Below, one piece after another: positions 11,561 through 24,121 of a stretch of DNA of 64,000 nucleotides. This DNA is from Metallyticus violacea. Lineage: Eukaryota; Arthropoda; Insecta; Mantodea; Metallyticidae. Numbering within the stretch: the stretch's first letter is position 1; the number at the start of each line of letters is the position of its first letter. A program made the translations under genes and the position numbers. The notes beneath the pieces were generated by a model, which saw only the letters and a list, made by a program, of their open reading frames with translations, ran no database searches and was not told the DNA's origin. The stretch is taken from the NCBI GenBank assembly GCA_030762175.1, contig CM060831.1, forward strand, positions 64,501 through 128,500. Direction: 5' to 3'.

Positions 11561-14500
11561 AATATTACCCAATGTTGGTATATTGTAAATAGCATGAAGC
11601 GTACTGTTTGTATTAATATTTAGTAGACGTGGTATGTGATTTCATAACGGAGAATAGAAGACTTCAGGTTTGATATCAATTATATAATTATTTTCTATAA
11701 GTTAAATTATGAATATGTAATAAATTCCTTGTAAATAGCAATTGTTTGCAGAATAGTATATAACTTGGTGCGGTTGCTAATGGAGTCTCGTCGAGAGTAG
11801 TGAGATAATAATAGAATTGTGCACCTGACAAAGACAGGTTATAATCCTTTTGTATTTTAGAGAAGACACTGATCTATTAGAAACAGTAAACATTCCTAAG
11901 AAAACGGTTAACTCAGGTGCTGGCGAGAACTGCGCCCTTTCACTTTCACATCGCATGACGATGAATTCAGCAATCATAGACCAAAGAGTTTGAAAGTTTA
12001 AAGTGAGCGCGTATGGGAGGTAGATAGCTCAAAGTTAAAAATGGGTGCGTGTGAGAGGTTCAGAGCTCACCAATAATATTTCAATATTTTGAAGGCTCAG
12101 CGAGCCGCGAACTCCCTTCTGTGGACCCTGTGAGCTCTTAGGTTCAAGTGGTGGCATTTTTGATATTAGTATAAAAGGAGAAACTTCTTTGCAAGAACGT
12201 TTTTGATAGATTGCAAGTCAGAGATGCAGGTGGGCTATTAGGGAGAAACTGGTTTATAGGTGCTCATTTCAATGTCAAAACATGGAATATTTCTACTGTA
12301 AGGAAATTCTCTGCTGACCACCGAAGCAATGAAGTATCGCAAAAAATACGAAAGAAACATTATTAATGTGGTTATGTTCAGCTGAATATTTACATTTTGG
12401 TTTTGTTTTATATTGAAATCATTTATAAATTCCTAAGCAGTTTTCTATACCTTTTTATCGACGAAGTCGTTGCCTTAATATACACTGCTGTTTCATTTCT
12501 TCCTTTAGAAACATTTTTACAATGAACGCTGAATTCTTTCTTTGTTCCCAAAATATAAAATCGGATTTTAATAGGGCAAGTGAGGTTAAAATACGAAAAT
12601 AATTCATCTCATCTGTTCTTAGCAATAGCTACATTATTAATTCATTCTAAGATCACATGGGCTCAATGAAAACAGAATGAAGAAAATTTGCATTAATTCA
12701 AGGACAGACACAAGCTTGTTGAAAGTAAATTATCATAAATACAGCTTACAATATTACAGTGACGTTTGAAAAAGCCTCAAGCTTTGGAATCCATGAAAGT
12801 ATCCATATTCACTCACAATCCAACTGATAAATGGAGAAAAATTACAATTGAAATGCAAAGAGAAAGTTATAAATACAAGTCTATTGTGCCTGATGTCAGA
12901 AATTGAACCATCTCACCAACAAAACTTCATTTTAAATCTTGGTTATTGGAACCTTACTGAGTTTTTCACAATAACCTACAGGACACTTTATACCAGTCAA
13001 AGGGCTCAAAAATGGTAAATTGGCTATGGCCAAAAACATAACTGAGTAAGGTGAAGAGAACGACAGTACAAGAACTTTGTTTCCCCCCCCCCCAACTTTT
13101 TTCATTTCAAGTCGGTACATAATGTACGCATTCAATTTTTTTTTTCTTTTAATGTGCTTAGAATATTGTTTTCGTTGAATATTTTAAACAAATCATAATT
13201 TTAATTCATTCTTGTGACACATTTTCCTTCTAATTAAATGCAAGCATTTATCTTTCTCTCGAGCCAAATGCACAAGCATAACGGACATTATGCATTTTTT
13301 TTTCTCCCATTTGGAGAGTCCTTCAAACACAATAAAGGAGGTACGTGCAAGAAGCCTTTCCTGACAAAGTAAGAAGAAAAATATCACAACAATTACAAAT
13401 TTAGCTGTCACTATAATAAGATATGGAAAAACCAAAACTTATCTCTACTGATTTGCAATAATAAATGATCATATATGTTCCTGCCTTCGAAATGCACACA
13501 CAGCGCATCACCGCTATACATATGTTTTAGAGAGAGAAAGAGAGAGGGAGAAACTGAATCAAGAAATATAAAGAGAATATTACATTTCCTGTCATAACTT
13601 ATAAGTATCAAAATAAACAAAAATGCATTTATCGAGCAGCAACAATTTTGAATCTTAAGTTAATGTAATGCACTGAAATTTGTTAGGTATTAGCACTCAT
13701 TTAAAATTGTACACAGTACACATTTACAACTTTGAAGCTTGTTATTGCACATTTCAAATGCTTGTTCTTTCAGAAAAACATAGTATGCATATGTTATGCT
13801 TTAGGTAAGAAGAAAAGTGAGAGCATTATGTCAAATACCAGGTTGTTGGTCATTAAAATCTCTGTAAACTGGCTGAAATACTGTTATAATAATATACAGC
13901 GATACTGATGAGAAATGTCCTGTAAGACCTTTGCCATACCTTCTCAAAACTAAATAAAAGCTCAGAAAGTAACATTCTGAACTTTCTTGGTGCCATAAAG
14001 CTGTGAAACATTATTACTTTAAATAAATGGCAAGAAAAATAAAATTATATACAGAATCCTATAAAGGCACTCAGTTTTAATTAGGAAGTCCTATTGCAGC
14101 ACACTTCTGAAAAGGGAAATGGAAATCTCTATGGGCAGAATGACTATGGGTTTTTTTCTAGCAAAGCACAAAGAACAGAAAATAACTAATTCGTGGTCTA
14201 ATAGTTTGCTACCATACCCACCACATTTGTGTGAGGTCATCAACTTACAAGGATTAGGGCTAAGCCCTAACAGGCTATGTGAACAATTCTAATTTAAATT
14301 TGGCACCTACAGATGTGAGAGGAATAGGTCATCATCTCAAGTGTCATATGTATGATAAGGTATTCCTTGAATATGAAATGACAGGAAATATTTTCTATGG
14401 TCCACTTTTTTCAGGTATGGAGTTCTTTTACATTCTTTTTTAAATTCCGTAAATGGATAACTGCTTATGATGGTGCATGAGCTTAGCAAGACAACTTCAG

Positions 14501-14562
14501 ATTTATTCCTTCAAATTCTGAAGATTTCCTAGTTTCTCATTAATTTAAGTTTACATTTAATT

Positions 14563-14565
<3 letters not shown>
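11561..14565. other. unassigned AT-rich DNA
   Basis: No gene recognised. A ~38-bp imperfect repeat with GAGCTC-like ends lies at about 11,995-12,075. A C-homopolymer lies near 13,084-13,093. A purine-rich AGAGAGAAAGAGAGAGGGAG tract lies near 13,530. Short minus-strand frames at 13,193-13,620 are hydrophobic and show no family signature. Confidence 0.45.

Positions 14566-14636
<71 letters not shown>
14566..14636. repeat. (AT)n microsatellite
   Basis: An uninterrupted run of about 35 AT dinucleotides follows TTTCTGAT and ends at TACACATG. Confidence 0.95.
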
Positions 14637-14639
<3 letters not shown>

Positions 14640-14640
<1 letters not shown>

Positions 14641-15200
14641 GATGATTCATAACACTGCATAAGCCTACTTCTATTTACTGTAAAAGAGTGTTAATATCTG
14701 TTTCCCTTTAATTCATTGGAGCATTAATGGAAAGATTTCTCACTTTTATCAACTCAAACTTTTAGTTTATTATACTTCATCACAATAACCTAAATATAAC
14801 ATAAGTTTAATCCTTTGTTGATAGTGTTCTGTACAATCTGACGTTTTCTAAATGGTCTCCTGCAATACACTGAGGTTGGTTTGTTTGGTTAAACAAGTTG
14901 CAAGAATTTTGATTCCTATTATGAATTAAGTGTTCTATAAGAGTACATTAAATTGCTCTGAACACTCTCAGTTATCTATTTAAAAGGATTTGCACAGCAT
15001 GTATAATGTAAATTATCATCTTATCTTACTATTACAGGCCAATTGAAAAATTCTAAGAAAAAAATAATATTATCTATTCCAAATATCATACTGCTTAATA
15101 CCTATAAAGAGTTACAACTCAGCAACAGTTCGCACTGATGCTAGTAAAGTATAAAATTATGAGACATTTTCTGATTTGATCTTTCTCACGGTAATCTTAT
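14640..15200. other. unassigned AT-rich DNA
   Basis: Nothing recognisable between the microsatellite and the mariner-like fossil. There are no long open frames and no repeat shared with other parts of the window. Confidence 0.5.
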
Positions 15201-15204
15201 CAAT

Positions 15205-15795
15205 TACAAGGGTGTATCAGAAAGTGAAGGCAAGAACATGATAAATGTATCATTCGAAGTGCAACCAATAAGGACAGTGTGCACTTAAAGCATTATTCCA
15301 CTAGATTCTGTATTCTGGTAGAGAACTCTTGAGATTACTAGAGATCCAGCTGATGATAGAAAGGTTAAGTTCCGGGCTGTATCTAGGAAGTTCCAGAACA
15401 TTGAAACCCTAATGTTTGATGTTTTAACCGTATGGCTGGCTTCATGTGAAGTTGCAAGAATAATTATTTCTTTAGCATCTGGTTTGAATTGCTGGTTTTC
15501 GATTATTGTCGAGCTTCTCGTACAGTTCATCGTTCATAGCTTTTCCTTGCAGTAGATTTTTGAGTCCCAAAAAACTGTTGGCATCACAAGTACTGCGAAA
15601 AATAAATCTTGAATTACTTCTTCCTTGGCGTTTCCGGATGTTTTCACTACATAGTCTATGTTTGGATTCTGACTCATAGTGATGAACTGCCGTTTTATCA
15701 CCTGTGACTTTCTTCTTAGAATTCTGTGCCTTGTAGTGTATGTGTTGGAAGTTCTCAAAACATTAGTGCCTGTGCTTTTTTTTAAACAAAGGATA
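15205..15795 (-). pseudogene. Tc1/mariner-type transposase fossil 1
   Basis: Read on the minus strand, the broken frames contain the mariner block VMPTVFWDSKIYCKEKL, equivalent to the conserved V(M/I)ATVFWD region. Further on is a ...LPRYSPELNLS block equivalent to the PPYSPDLAPSD signature, preceded by remnants of the HDNARPHT block. Frameshifts and stops separate these pieces. The left end (about 15,210-15,235) has GTATCAGAAAGTGAAGGCAA, a plausible transposon terminus. The family cuts and pastes DNA at TA sites using a DDD/DDE active site. This copy is dead. The two short open frames at 15,285-15,758 are parts of it. Confidence 0.65.
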
Positions 15796-15799
15796 AAAG

Positions 15800-16755
15800 A
15801 TATAAGGCTATAAGAAGAAAGGGAGGAAGGTAAGGTGGGAAAGAAAGAACGAAAGATGGAATCAGCTGGGAGCTAGAAAGCTAGGTTGATGTAGCCGATA
15901 TTTGCACCCTCGCATTCAAGAGTGATAGGTAACACAGGCGGGCAATGCATGTCCCGTAGATGGGGGAGAGGATCGTGACCTTGGTTCAGCTTGCCCCTTG
16001 GGAATTAGGAGTGGTAGTGGTGACAGATTAGGAGAGGAGTATATTTTTTAATCACCATTTATATCTGTAGTTTAGTTGGTGCATCTGTTGTTTGCATTCC
16101 AGGGAGCCGAATTGTGTGACATAAGTTTTGTTGTACCTTTTGCGTTCTGTACCACGTGCGGCAGGGCAGCATGCGTTGCTTGCTTCTAGGCTGTATCTTG
16201 TGTATTATCCTGCGATACGCATTCCCTTCCGGAGTGCGTCATTACAGTCCCCCACTAAAAAGATGAGAATGATCAACTGGGAGTCCCATGCGATGATTAG
16301 ATTCCTGTCGTTTTGACTGCCGAGACTCTTAGTGCTGAGCTTTATGGAGAACGTAATGCTCCGTAAAGAACCGTGGGTTTACCGGTGATTTCTATGTAGG
16401 CTTGTTTTCTGAACTGGTGTGCTGAACTGCGTGGGTGGTTTGGCTGCGGTGGCTGTGCTTGTTAGGTTAGCCCGAGGAAATACGGCTTGTGCAATTAGCA
16501 AGTGGTGGCGGAGTGGCCGAGTATGTATGCTGTCACAACGGCAAGAAAAAATGACCCGACGAAAGTCATACTTCGATTATGTGAACACAATAGTACCAAC
16601 TCCAAGCGTGCATTCACAGAAAGCAGTGTGATAAATTTAGAGATGTGTTATGATGAGGGTAGTGCAGATACTGTTTTAATTTTTCTCCTAGCACTTTATT
16701 TCATCAGAGGCGAGCGTACAATCTTGCAGTACTCTATAAATGAAACAAACATAAA
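15800..16755. other. unassigned, CpG-containing stretch
   Basis: No recognised coding domain. From about 15,890 to 16,640 the DNA is less AT-rich than its flanks. Short plus-strand frames exist at 16,128-16,316, 16,419-16,631 and 16,502-16,774, but none resembles a known family. The segment near 16,503-16,520 (GTGGTGGCGGAGTGGCCGAG) looks like a tRNA A box but has no B box or foldable tRNA behind it. Confidence 0.4.
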
Positions 16756-16756
16756 A

Positions 16757-16903
16757 GTACAATGCCAGATATGAGCCCTAAGGGGTGGTTGTGGAAGACG
16801 TTCCAACCCACAAAGTTGCACTGCCATAGTATGTGGACATGCATTGTCATGTTTCAGCAATACACTTCTAGACAGTATTCCTCTTCTTTTGCTGCACATT
16901 TAA
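16757..16903 (-). pseudogene. mariner-type transposase fragment 2
   Basis: A minus-strand frame carries KRRGILSRSVLLKHDNACPHT, matching the mariner KRRGML-to-VLLHDNARPHTA block that contains the second catalytic aspartate (HDN). Then CGLERLPQPPL corresponds to the FGWE-to-HPPYSPDLA region, slightly out of frame. Only about 50 residues survive, and N- and C-terminal parts are not seen nearby. It may be a separate, shorter relic from the same invasion as fossil 1. Confidence 0.7.
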
Positions 16904-19360
16904 GGTTTAAGTTTGTCTTGTATCTAACCACAGTAAGTTTTATTGTACATTGTTTGCCCATGTTCCTGAACTCATCAAATCAGATTTCATGTTTTAAAAA
17001 ATCTACCAGAGTTTGTCAGCATGCTCCCGTTTTAACTTATTAGCTGCAGAAGTTCCTACTAAATGCTTAGTTTCTTTCTGCCTTGTTTGTGATGGTGGAC
17101 ATAAATTTTCTCCGAAACGCCCACATGTTCTTGGTACTGTTCCTCCATGCATTGTTGCTTGTGCAAATCGTTTGGGAACACCATGAACAAATTTGCTAGT
17201 ACTGCAACTCGGCTTGCATTATGGCAAATGCAGATCCATATCCGTTATCACATTCTACAGCTTAATTCGGATGGTATCCTCTGGTCTTTTCTGGCCACGG
17301 CATCGCCGTCAAATTGGGCTTTTAGCGCGATGTAGATAGTAACTTTATTAGATCTTTGTTACAATTGTTCTTCTAATACATAAATTTCTATTTATTCACA
17401 TCTTATCGTTGGTTAACAGTACGTGAACGATAATAATGACCTAACAGCATTGAGTTTTCACAGTACTCTCTATCTCTAAGCCAAAAGAAAGCGCACAATG
17501 GCACGTGATCTTCGATCATGCAATCGAGTAACACCGTCCTCGCGGCTAGCAGCTCCATCAACGGCCGAGCGCTGATTCTCTGTAGTGAAAAAATCCATTA
17601 ATCAACATGAACATATACTTCCTTCCGAATTGGTAACCGCCTAGTTTAAAACTGTCTTTACCTTCTGATTCACTCTCGTATTATTTCCTATAACATTAAA
17701 TATTTACAAAATCACTCAACAAATAATACTCTATGAAATTTTAGAAAGCTTCGTGACATTTAAACATTTCTGCTAGGTATGTTATATTTGCTACAAGCTG
17801 AATTAAATGATATTTATATACCCAGTTCAGTCCAGGACCTCAGCACGCGTACTCAAATGCCACAGACAATGTTATTTGCAGCACCTTCAGTTAAGAATGG
17901 CATCTCTTTGCTTGCCACATGGCCATATTAACGCATGTTGTATTGCTAGTTCCTTTTATGGTGTATTATTATTTTAGTAACCCACAGGTTCAGAGTTCAT
18001 TAGCTCTATGAGCTAATTATTTTAATGTATTTTCTACTAGCACCCATAAGATGACTCTAAAACATGATCTCATCAAGATATTCTCCCAGATTGTCCATTG
18101 TTAACACTTAAGAGGTTTGCTCTTCTGTGCGAAAACGGTTGGGATAAATGGATACCGGAAGTTGCTATTGTTAACTGTGTGGTAGCATTCTCTATATAAA
18201 TGATTGGCATTTTCAGCGTAGAACTTGGACTAGTGCCAGATGAGTGTTGTTGCACAACCGTGCGATGTGAAGCACACACTTACAATATAGATACATATAA
18301 ATGTTTCATGTCAGAGTAACCCGGTTTATTATATGTTTTCATAAAGTACCAGTTCACAGGAAAGACAATAGCAAAACGCTTGGTTGTTTAGCAACAGCTT
18401 GGAGGTGTAAGAAGAGCGATGATAATGACGTTAACGCGCGTGCTTTACAAAACAACCGTCAGAGAGAGTTAAGTTTAGTTATGTAAGGTGAGCACATTCT
18501 TGAACCTCCCAATATTCCATACATCTGAGTGTGTTTTGCTCATGTCTTACCTGCTCACTTAAACGGTAAAATTCACAGACGCGAAACAGCGCTCGCCCAG
18601 TTATCCAAGCAGTGACATTGTTTCAGTTAAGTACGAGTCTATGCTGAAAGCCAAACCCAATTCATCAAAAGGCACTAGTACAGTGGATTCCTTCCACCAT
18701 CGAATAAAACCGGCTAGTAGCGCTCTGAACGTTGAAATGGTGCTAAATTTGTATGAAATTCTCACAACCTTAAGTGCTAACTGGACCTTATCTTTGATAA
18801 CGTGCACTAAAAGGCACATTAGCAAGTTCTCTCTACATGCCATGTTAATATTGGACACACAAAGCCAGACCCTTTCGAAGAATTCCCGTAATATACAACA
18901 CTTAAGATGCTGTAAAAATTCTCCCGACTGCCATTCTAAAATTTCTTCTATTATCATTTACGTGGAATCAATCTAATGCAGTATTTAGTGTAGCATATAA
19001 GATTATCATAGCAGCAGCTTAAACCCGTTCAGGTTTTCCGAAGAATAGGTTTATTACTACTCACTACCCATAGCTTATTAAATGTGCATAAAATTTATTT
19101 TCAATTTCAAATTACGATTTATAAATAAATGTTGAACTAGAATTAGCTAATTTACCCACTATAAAGCATGACTTGCATAATCTGTTCTCTCACATTAATC
19201 AATTGTGTCAAACCCATTTGGGCTGGGGTAATTTCCCATCTAAAACCATACGGCCTCGAGTTTGACACCCCTTAATTGGATTTTATTGTTTGCGTATTTA
19301 TTGTTGCCTGTGATCAAGTGAACAAAATATAAATCAACTAACCTAAACTAAATTACATTA
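16904..19360. other. unassigned DNA with bidirectionally open stretch
   Basis: No family recognised. At 18,601-18,976 both strands are open for 111-118 codons. Neither translation has a recognisable motif. A 61-codon plus frame (18,301-18,486) ends next to a donor-like AAGGTGAGC, but nothing else supports an exon. Scattered CpG-bearing segments occur at 17,470-17,600 and 18,380-18,480. Confidence 0.35.
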
Positions 19361-19364
19361 TGGT

Positions 19365-19570
19365 CTAAACATTATTAAAGAAGCGTTTCTTAGTGTGCAA
19401 TTTACCCCCCCCCCCTTCCCATATAATTGAAGAAATGTTTCTTGTTTTTGCATTTACCTTCCCCTTCCCATATTATTGCACAATGGTTTTTAGAGCTGCA
19501 TTTTTCCCTTCCCCATATTATTGAAGAAATGTTTCTTAGCATTTCATTTACCCCCCTCCCCACCATAACG
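19365..19570. repeat. ~50-bp minisatellite with C-tracts
   Basis: About four imperfect units combine a (T)TTACC(C)n tract, CCATATTATTG and AAGAAATGTTTCTTAG. Units begin near 19,375, 19,450, 19,500 and 19,545. An 11-nt C-run occurs at 19,406-19,416. The minus-strand open frame across it is an artefact of the G-rich repeat. Confidence 0.7.
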
Positions 19571-19684
19571 TATAAAATTTTACGCATATAAACGGCACAT
19601 TAACTAAATTGCTAAATTGTTTAGGACAGGTCAAACTATATTCTCCTTTTACTGAAAATTAATGTAACACAAGTAACAATGATT

Positions 19685-20295
19685 AGCCCTTATGAAATTT
19701 CTTTAAAACACGTTGCAAATGTGCAATGTTTGCCATATGTGTAAAATGATGCACATCAAGCCAGTAATCCAGTTCCACCAAAACTTTCCGTAGAACTTCA
19801 ACACCAATTTATGCGTTAGTTGTAGGTCAATCAGCATCTCTTCAAGTGGGTGGTACAAAGACACGATCCACAATGAAACCAGAAAGATAAAATTACACGG
19901 AATGACATTTGTAAGTGTAACATGCAATGTAGCAGTTCTTGATCCATTTCTCTAGTTCAACGGGCATTTTTCGTCGAAGGTCACAATCCTGTTGAAATAC
20001 GAAGTTACCATTCTCTTCCTCCAGTTGCAGCACATGAAGATACTTTACTTTTTTGCAGTGGCTACCGCAAAGAACAAGATATCATTAACCTTTTCACTTG
20101 CAAAGATACAAAACACCCAGATTTGGAGGGAATCACGTTCACGTTTCTGAATGCTTAGGAATCTTCAGTTCCAAAAATCTTCATTGTCTGTTTACACGTC
20201 CTCATGCGTGGATTGTCGCGTCGCCTCCAAAAACCAACTTTTCACAGAAATATTCTTCTTCATTAGCCCACGCAGATTTAAACGAAAGAGTTTAA
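19685..20295 (-). pseudogene. mariner/IS630-type transposase fossil 3
   Basis: On the minus strand, broken frames follow the order of an arthropod DDE transposase with an IS630-like core. First comes LVFGGDATIHA...GRVNRQ, equivalent to VFSDEATFH-GKVNRHN, which holds the first catalytic aspartate. Then come LQLEEENGNFVFQQD (FQQDGAPPH block) and FLSGFIVDRVFVPP, equivalent to DFFLWG-K-VY. The C-terminal end is EVLRKVLVELDYWLDVHH-to-IAHLQ. Frameshifts and several stops are present. It is a different lineage from fossils 1 and 2, judging from the VNRHN-type region. Confidence 0.65.
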
Positions 20296-20299
20296 CATA

Positions 20300-22945
20300 G
20301 GTCATTCTTCAGATCATGCAGCAGTTTTAGGCTGTAAGGCATCAATAATGTTTCTCCAGTACCCGTCACAATTTTTTGTTTGTTTTGTTTTGTTTCTCGG
20401 TTTGCTTGAGTGGATTTCTGAAATTCCTTGCATAACAAGCACTAACATGCTCCACTTAATTCCATTATCCATTATGGGTGTCCATTCCATTTTCGCTTGC
20501 GAAATCTTGAAATTGTTAATAGCATTTTTGTGGTAACTTACCACTAGGTGGGTCTTTTCCAAATTTTGTCCGGTAATGACAACTCACAACAGTTGTTCAT
20601 ATGAACATCACAAAAATATGTCTTCTGTTCTCCCCTCGTCATTTTCTTGAACTATCTCTTATTGGACACAACAGGGAACATGCCAAACCCGAAGGGGCAT
20701 TTAAAACTTTTAAAGTTTGCTTTCAAATTTTACATTTTGAAAAAAAGAATTACTTCACTCACAAAGAATAGAAATGGAGAACATAATTTTGACCTATCCT
20801 GTATATTAATAGAACAGGTTATGCATATCATAGCATATTTATGTTTAATTCTTTATGTTTACAATAGGTTTATTATAACAATGTCTATGCTACACATTCA
20901 TTTTTATTAAGTGTTTTTCCTTGATAGTGAGTAATACCTCATTTGGTTGAAGAGACGTTTTAATTCTTAGTGTTTCTGAATACTCTAACATGTAGACTAG
21001 AGTTCTTTTAATAATTTTTACCATAATAATGGCAGCACTTATTTAATGGCGGTGCTTCCTCGCCATATCGCAGTGCCGTCATAGAGTATATGTGGTATTT
21101 ATAAGTGTGACTACGCCACTAATCACCCTCCCACACTCTGATAACACTGCTGCCTCCGTCTAAGGTAGGTTTTCCGCTGTTCATTACAGATGTCCTCTTA
21201 AAAAAATATTACTTCAATTTGTTTTTTAGTTCTTTCCAAGGAAGCGTAGAATAAGCACCCCATTATATTTTCCAATAATACCAAGTATTCTATTTAAAAT
21301 GCATATTAGCACACTGAAAACAATAGATACATGCCATAAAACTGGTAGCGTATAAAAAAAATCTGGTTATATTTTTCTCGCATTCAAAGTGAAATGCAAT
21401 ATTATAAAATTTAAACATAGTTTTAAATTTCCCTTAAAACTACATTACTTGCATACCTGTTTTGATATAATGCATCTGTGAGATATATCTTTGAATGTAT
21501 TGCTTCTTCCTACAAAGTTGTATTAACAGAAATTAACACTTGACTTCACAGTCTAAGTTAATCATTTTCCAACAAGTTGTTTACTGCAGCTTTGCTCCAC
21601 ATCATTAACTTGTCCAGATTCATTTTAAAGGTTCAAGAAAGATTCCGTAGTTGTGAATTTACAATCACAAACATGGCCATTTGATTTTGCCTGTGTAATT
21701 TATAACTGAAAGATAAAAAACATTCTTCATAAATCGAGTTTACTGTTATTCCTCACAAATATTTCAAACAGTATATTTCCTTGTAACAATGCACCACACA
21801 ATTTTAAAACAATTCAAAAAATACTTTGTATGTGTGTGCATATATGGGAAATATATGAAATAATCTGAAATCAGAAAAGCTATTACATTGAATGTTGCAT
21901 TGTGCTAAAGCAGATCTAGATAAACTTGAGATGATGAACCATATGTACTTGAAGCTTAGATTTTCTCTTGGGGTTGAAAAGGTCTCTCAATATCATTTTT
22001 GGACAGGCTTTTTTTTTTTTAATTAAAATGACAATTATGTTGTCCAGATTCAAGTTGTTTTGTGGTGAAGTTAAAACATGTTGTCCGTTTCATAAGGTGA
22101 TGGAAATCATAGGGAAATGAACTTTGGAAATATATAATGATAATATTGTCATGTAACGTGAAAGTCTCAAAACGATGGTGAAGACAGCGTCAATGTGTAC
22201 AATAATGAACATCCGATCTCGATTGTTATCTAAATATAAGTGCTATATATAGAGTGAGGGAATAAATGTATCATTTCAAATATTTGCAAAACCACAAAAG
22301 CTCATTCGGATAAAAGTGATTAATATAGGATTGCCATATGCCACAGAATTTGAGAACGAAGGTCACCATTTTTAATGCAGTTGAACAAAAATCTGGAAAA
22401 TTGCAATAGCTTGGCCAATATAAGTTTCCTGGGTACACACTTTTTGAATGTATGTTTCTTACTTCTAAGGTTAAAGAGATTATGTGGGTTCCGAAGTCAA
22501 AAGTTTCAAAAGGTGGTCGCATTGATCCACCAGAGCCTAAAAGATTACTTGTGTACATGGTGTGAACTTCTTTCTCAACATTTTCATTGGATAATGCTAA
22601 GACAGTACCTGTATGGGATAATGTTGAAATTATTCTCAAATGGATGAAAGAAAATACATCTTGCAAACTATATAGGATTCTTTTCTTTAACCAGATGGTC
22701 AAATTGAAAAGTTTCTTGTCGAACAAAAAATAATATATGCTTTGAAACGATTTTCTTTCTTCAATGTTTGTGTCTGTGAAGCAGCATTCAGAATTGGTAA
22801 AAAATAGAAGTGTTTTACGACTATAAGTAAAAATTTATTCTAGTTCTTGTTTATGCAATTTATTTATGCAAATTAAACTGGAATCCTGAAGTGGCCTCTG
22901 TTCATATTAAGTGAATAAATAATATTTGTAATATGCTTTGTTCTA
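20300..22945. other. unassigned AT-rich DNA
   Basis: No recognised gene. The longest frame is 151 codons on the minus strand (22,271-22,726), overlapping a 90-codon plus frame. Neither shows a family signature, though their position just before a mariner-type fossil could mean they belong to another decayed transposon. Segments at 20,641-20,910 and 21,000-21,180 hold nothing I can name. Confidence 0.4.
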
Positions 22946-22949
22946 ATAC

Positions 22950-24060
22950 AAGGTCCGTTCAATACAGAATAATCCATTTTTACATGCATAAATTCTTTCG
23001 CTAATTTATAGCTCTAATATTTTGTTAGCTTAATGAGTAATGTGCACGTGGGATTAGTATCACTGTTGTCACTTCCAGTACTCGCACTTGAGAAGCGTAC
23101 AAGTTCACTTCCACCTACAGCAAAATGGATTTGCACGAGACGAATAATATGCTGCTCTAAAGTAAATGTTAATCTGAGGCCTATGCAATGTTACAAAAGA
23201 TCATCGGAGAGTTTGTTCTTCCTTGTAGCAAAGTTCAAAGATGATTTAAAGAATAGAAGCAATCAGTTTCTAAGGTGGACACGACGTTATTTTTCTCTAA
23301 TGGAAGAAAACATCAACACCTCTGCTGTCATTGTGAGGGAGGTTCTTCGAAAAACATTAGGAACACTTTCAAAATTTAAAATTTTATACTGGGTGCCACC
23401 CACATGTTGGAAACTTTATAAAAAAAAAACCATGAGATGTGTTTAACATGGTGGGTTTCAATGCTGCTGATTTGCTGATTCCCGAACAAAATGACGTTCG
23501 CATGCAGTTAAAGATATTGTAAGAAGACGCGTAGTTTCTTCCACAGGACTGATGAAATTTGACTACATAAATTTCGATTCCGAGAGGTAACAGCAAAGCT
23601 ATGTGTGGAAATCTGTATAAATGCACACACACAAATAGAGAGAGAAGAAGGAAAGGAACTGCTTCTTCTGGGAAAGTTATGGTCATCACATTTTCCCATA
23701 TTCAAGAAAAGATTTACTAGGATGTACTGTAACTGGGCTAGGTATACTACAGATGTATTGAAAACTCTGCAAAGCCATATCACGCAAAAAGGCCACATTA
23801 CCGTGCACAAAGCTGGATGCTGCATCACGATAATGCACAACAACGATCCAGTAGGATCGTTTCCTTAAATTGAGGAAACCCTTTTATGGAAGTCATTTTT
23901 CAATATCATAAGCAGTGATGAAGACTGCAGAGACGATTGTAAAAAAAATCTGCCAAAATGGTTTCCAGTATGTCTTTGAAGACAGGCAGAAACGCCGGGA
24001 CAGGTGTATTGGAGCCAACGGGGACTACTTTGGGAAAGATCATACAAATTATGAAGGTAA
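22950..24060 (+). pseudogene. mariner-type transposase fossil 4
   Basis: This is a decayed plus-strand transposase. The clearest part is the C-terminus at about 23,920-24,055, which reads KTAETIVKKICQNGFQYVFE and then a DRQKRRDRCIGANGDYF-type end. That matches the mariner ending (...W..R...C....GDYFEGD). Upstream, WMLHHDNAQQRS at about 23,815-23,850 matches the HHDNAPAH catalytic block. An N-terminal part at 23,200-23,410 has VIVREVLRKTLGTLSK and WVPPTCW, resembling the second helix-turn-helix and the WVPH region. The left flank AAGGTCCGTTCAATACAGAA may be a terminal repeat. Frameshifts are numerous. Confidence 0.6.
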
Positions 24061-24073
24061 GTAAACGTACATG

Positions 24074-24075
<2 letters not shown>

Positions 24076-24120
<45 letters not shown>

Positions 24121-24121
24121 T
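24076..24121. repeat. (TTA)n microsatellite
   Basis: About fifteen TTA/ATT triplets lie immediately downstream of the transposase fossil. The poly-tyrosine reading of this tract is not a protein. Confidence 0.95.

Noticed and set aside
16500..16575. tRNA-like segment GTGGTGGCGGAGTGGCCGAG
   Set aside because: Resembles an A box only. There is no B box at the right distance and no cloverleaf.
18301..18490. Host exon ending at a donor-like AAGGTGAGC
   Set aside because: One short frame plus one donor-like site is expected by chance. No acceptor, neighbouring exon or protein family supports it.
22271..22726. 151-codon minus-strand gene
   Set aside because: Longest frame of the 20-23 kb stretch but without any signature, and overlapped by an equally featureless plus frame. 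Left as unassigned.
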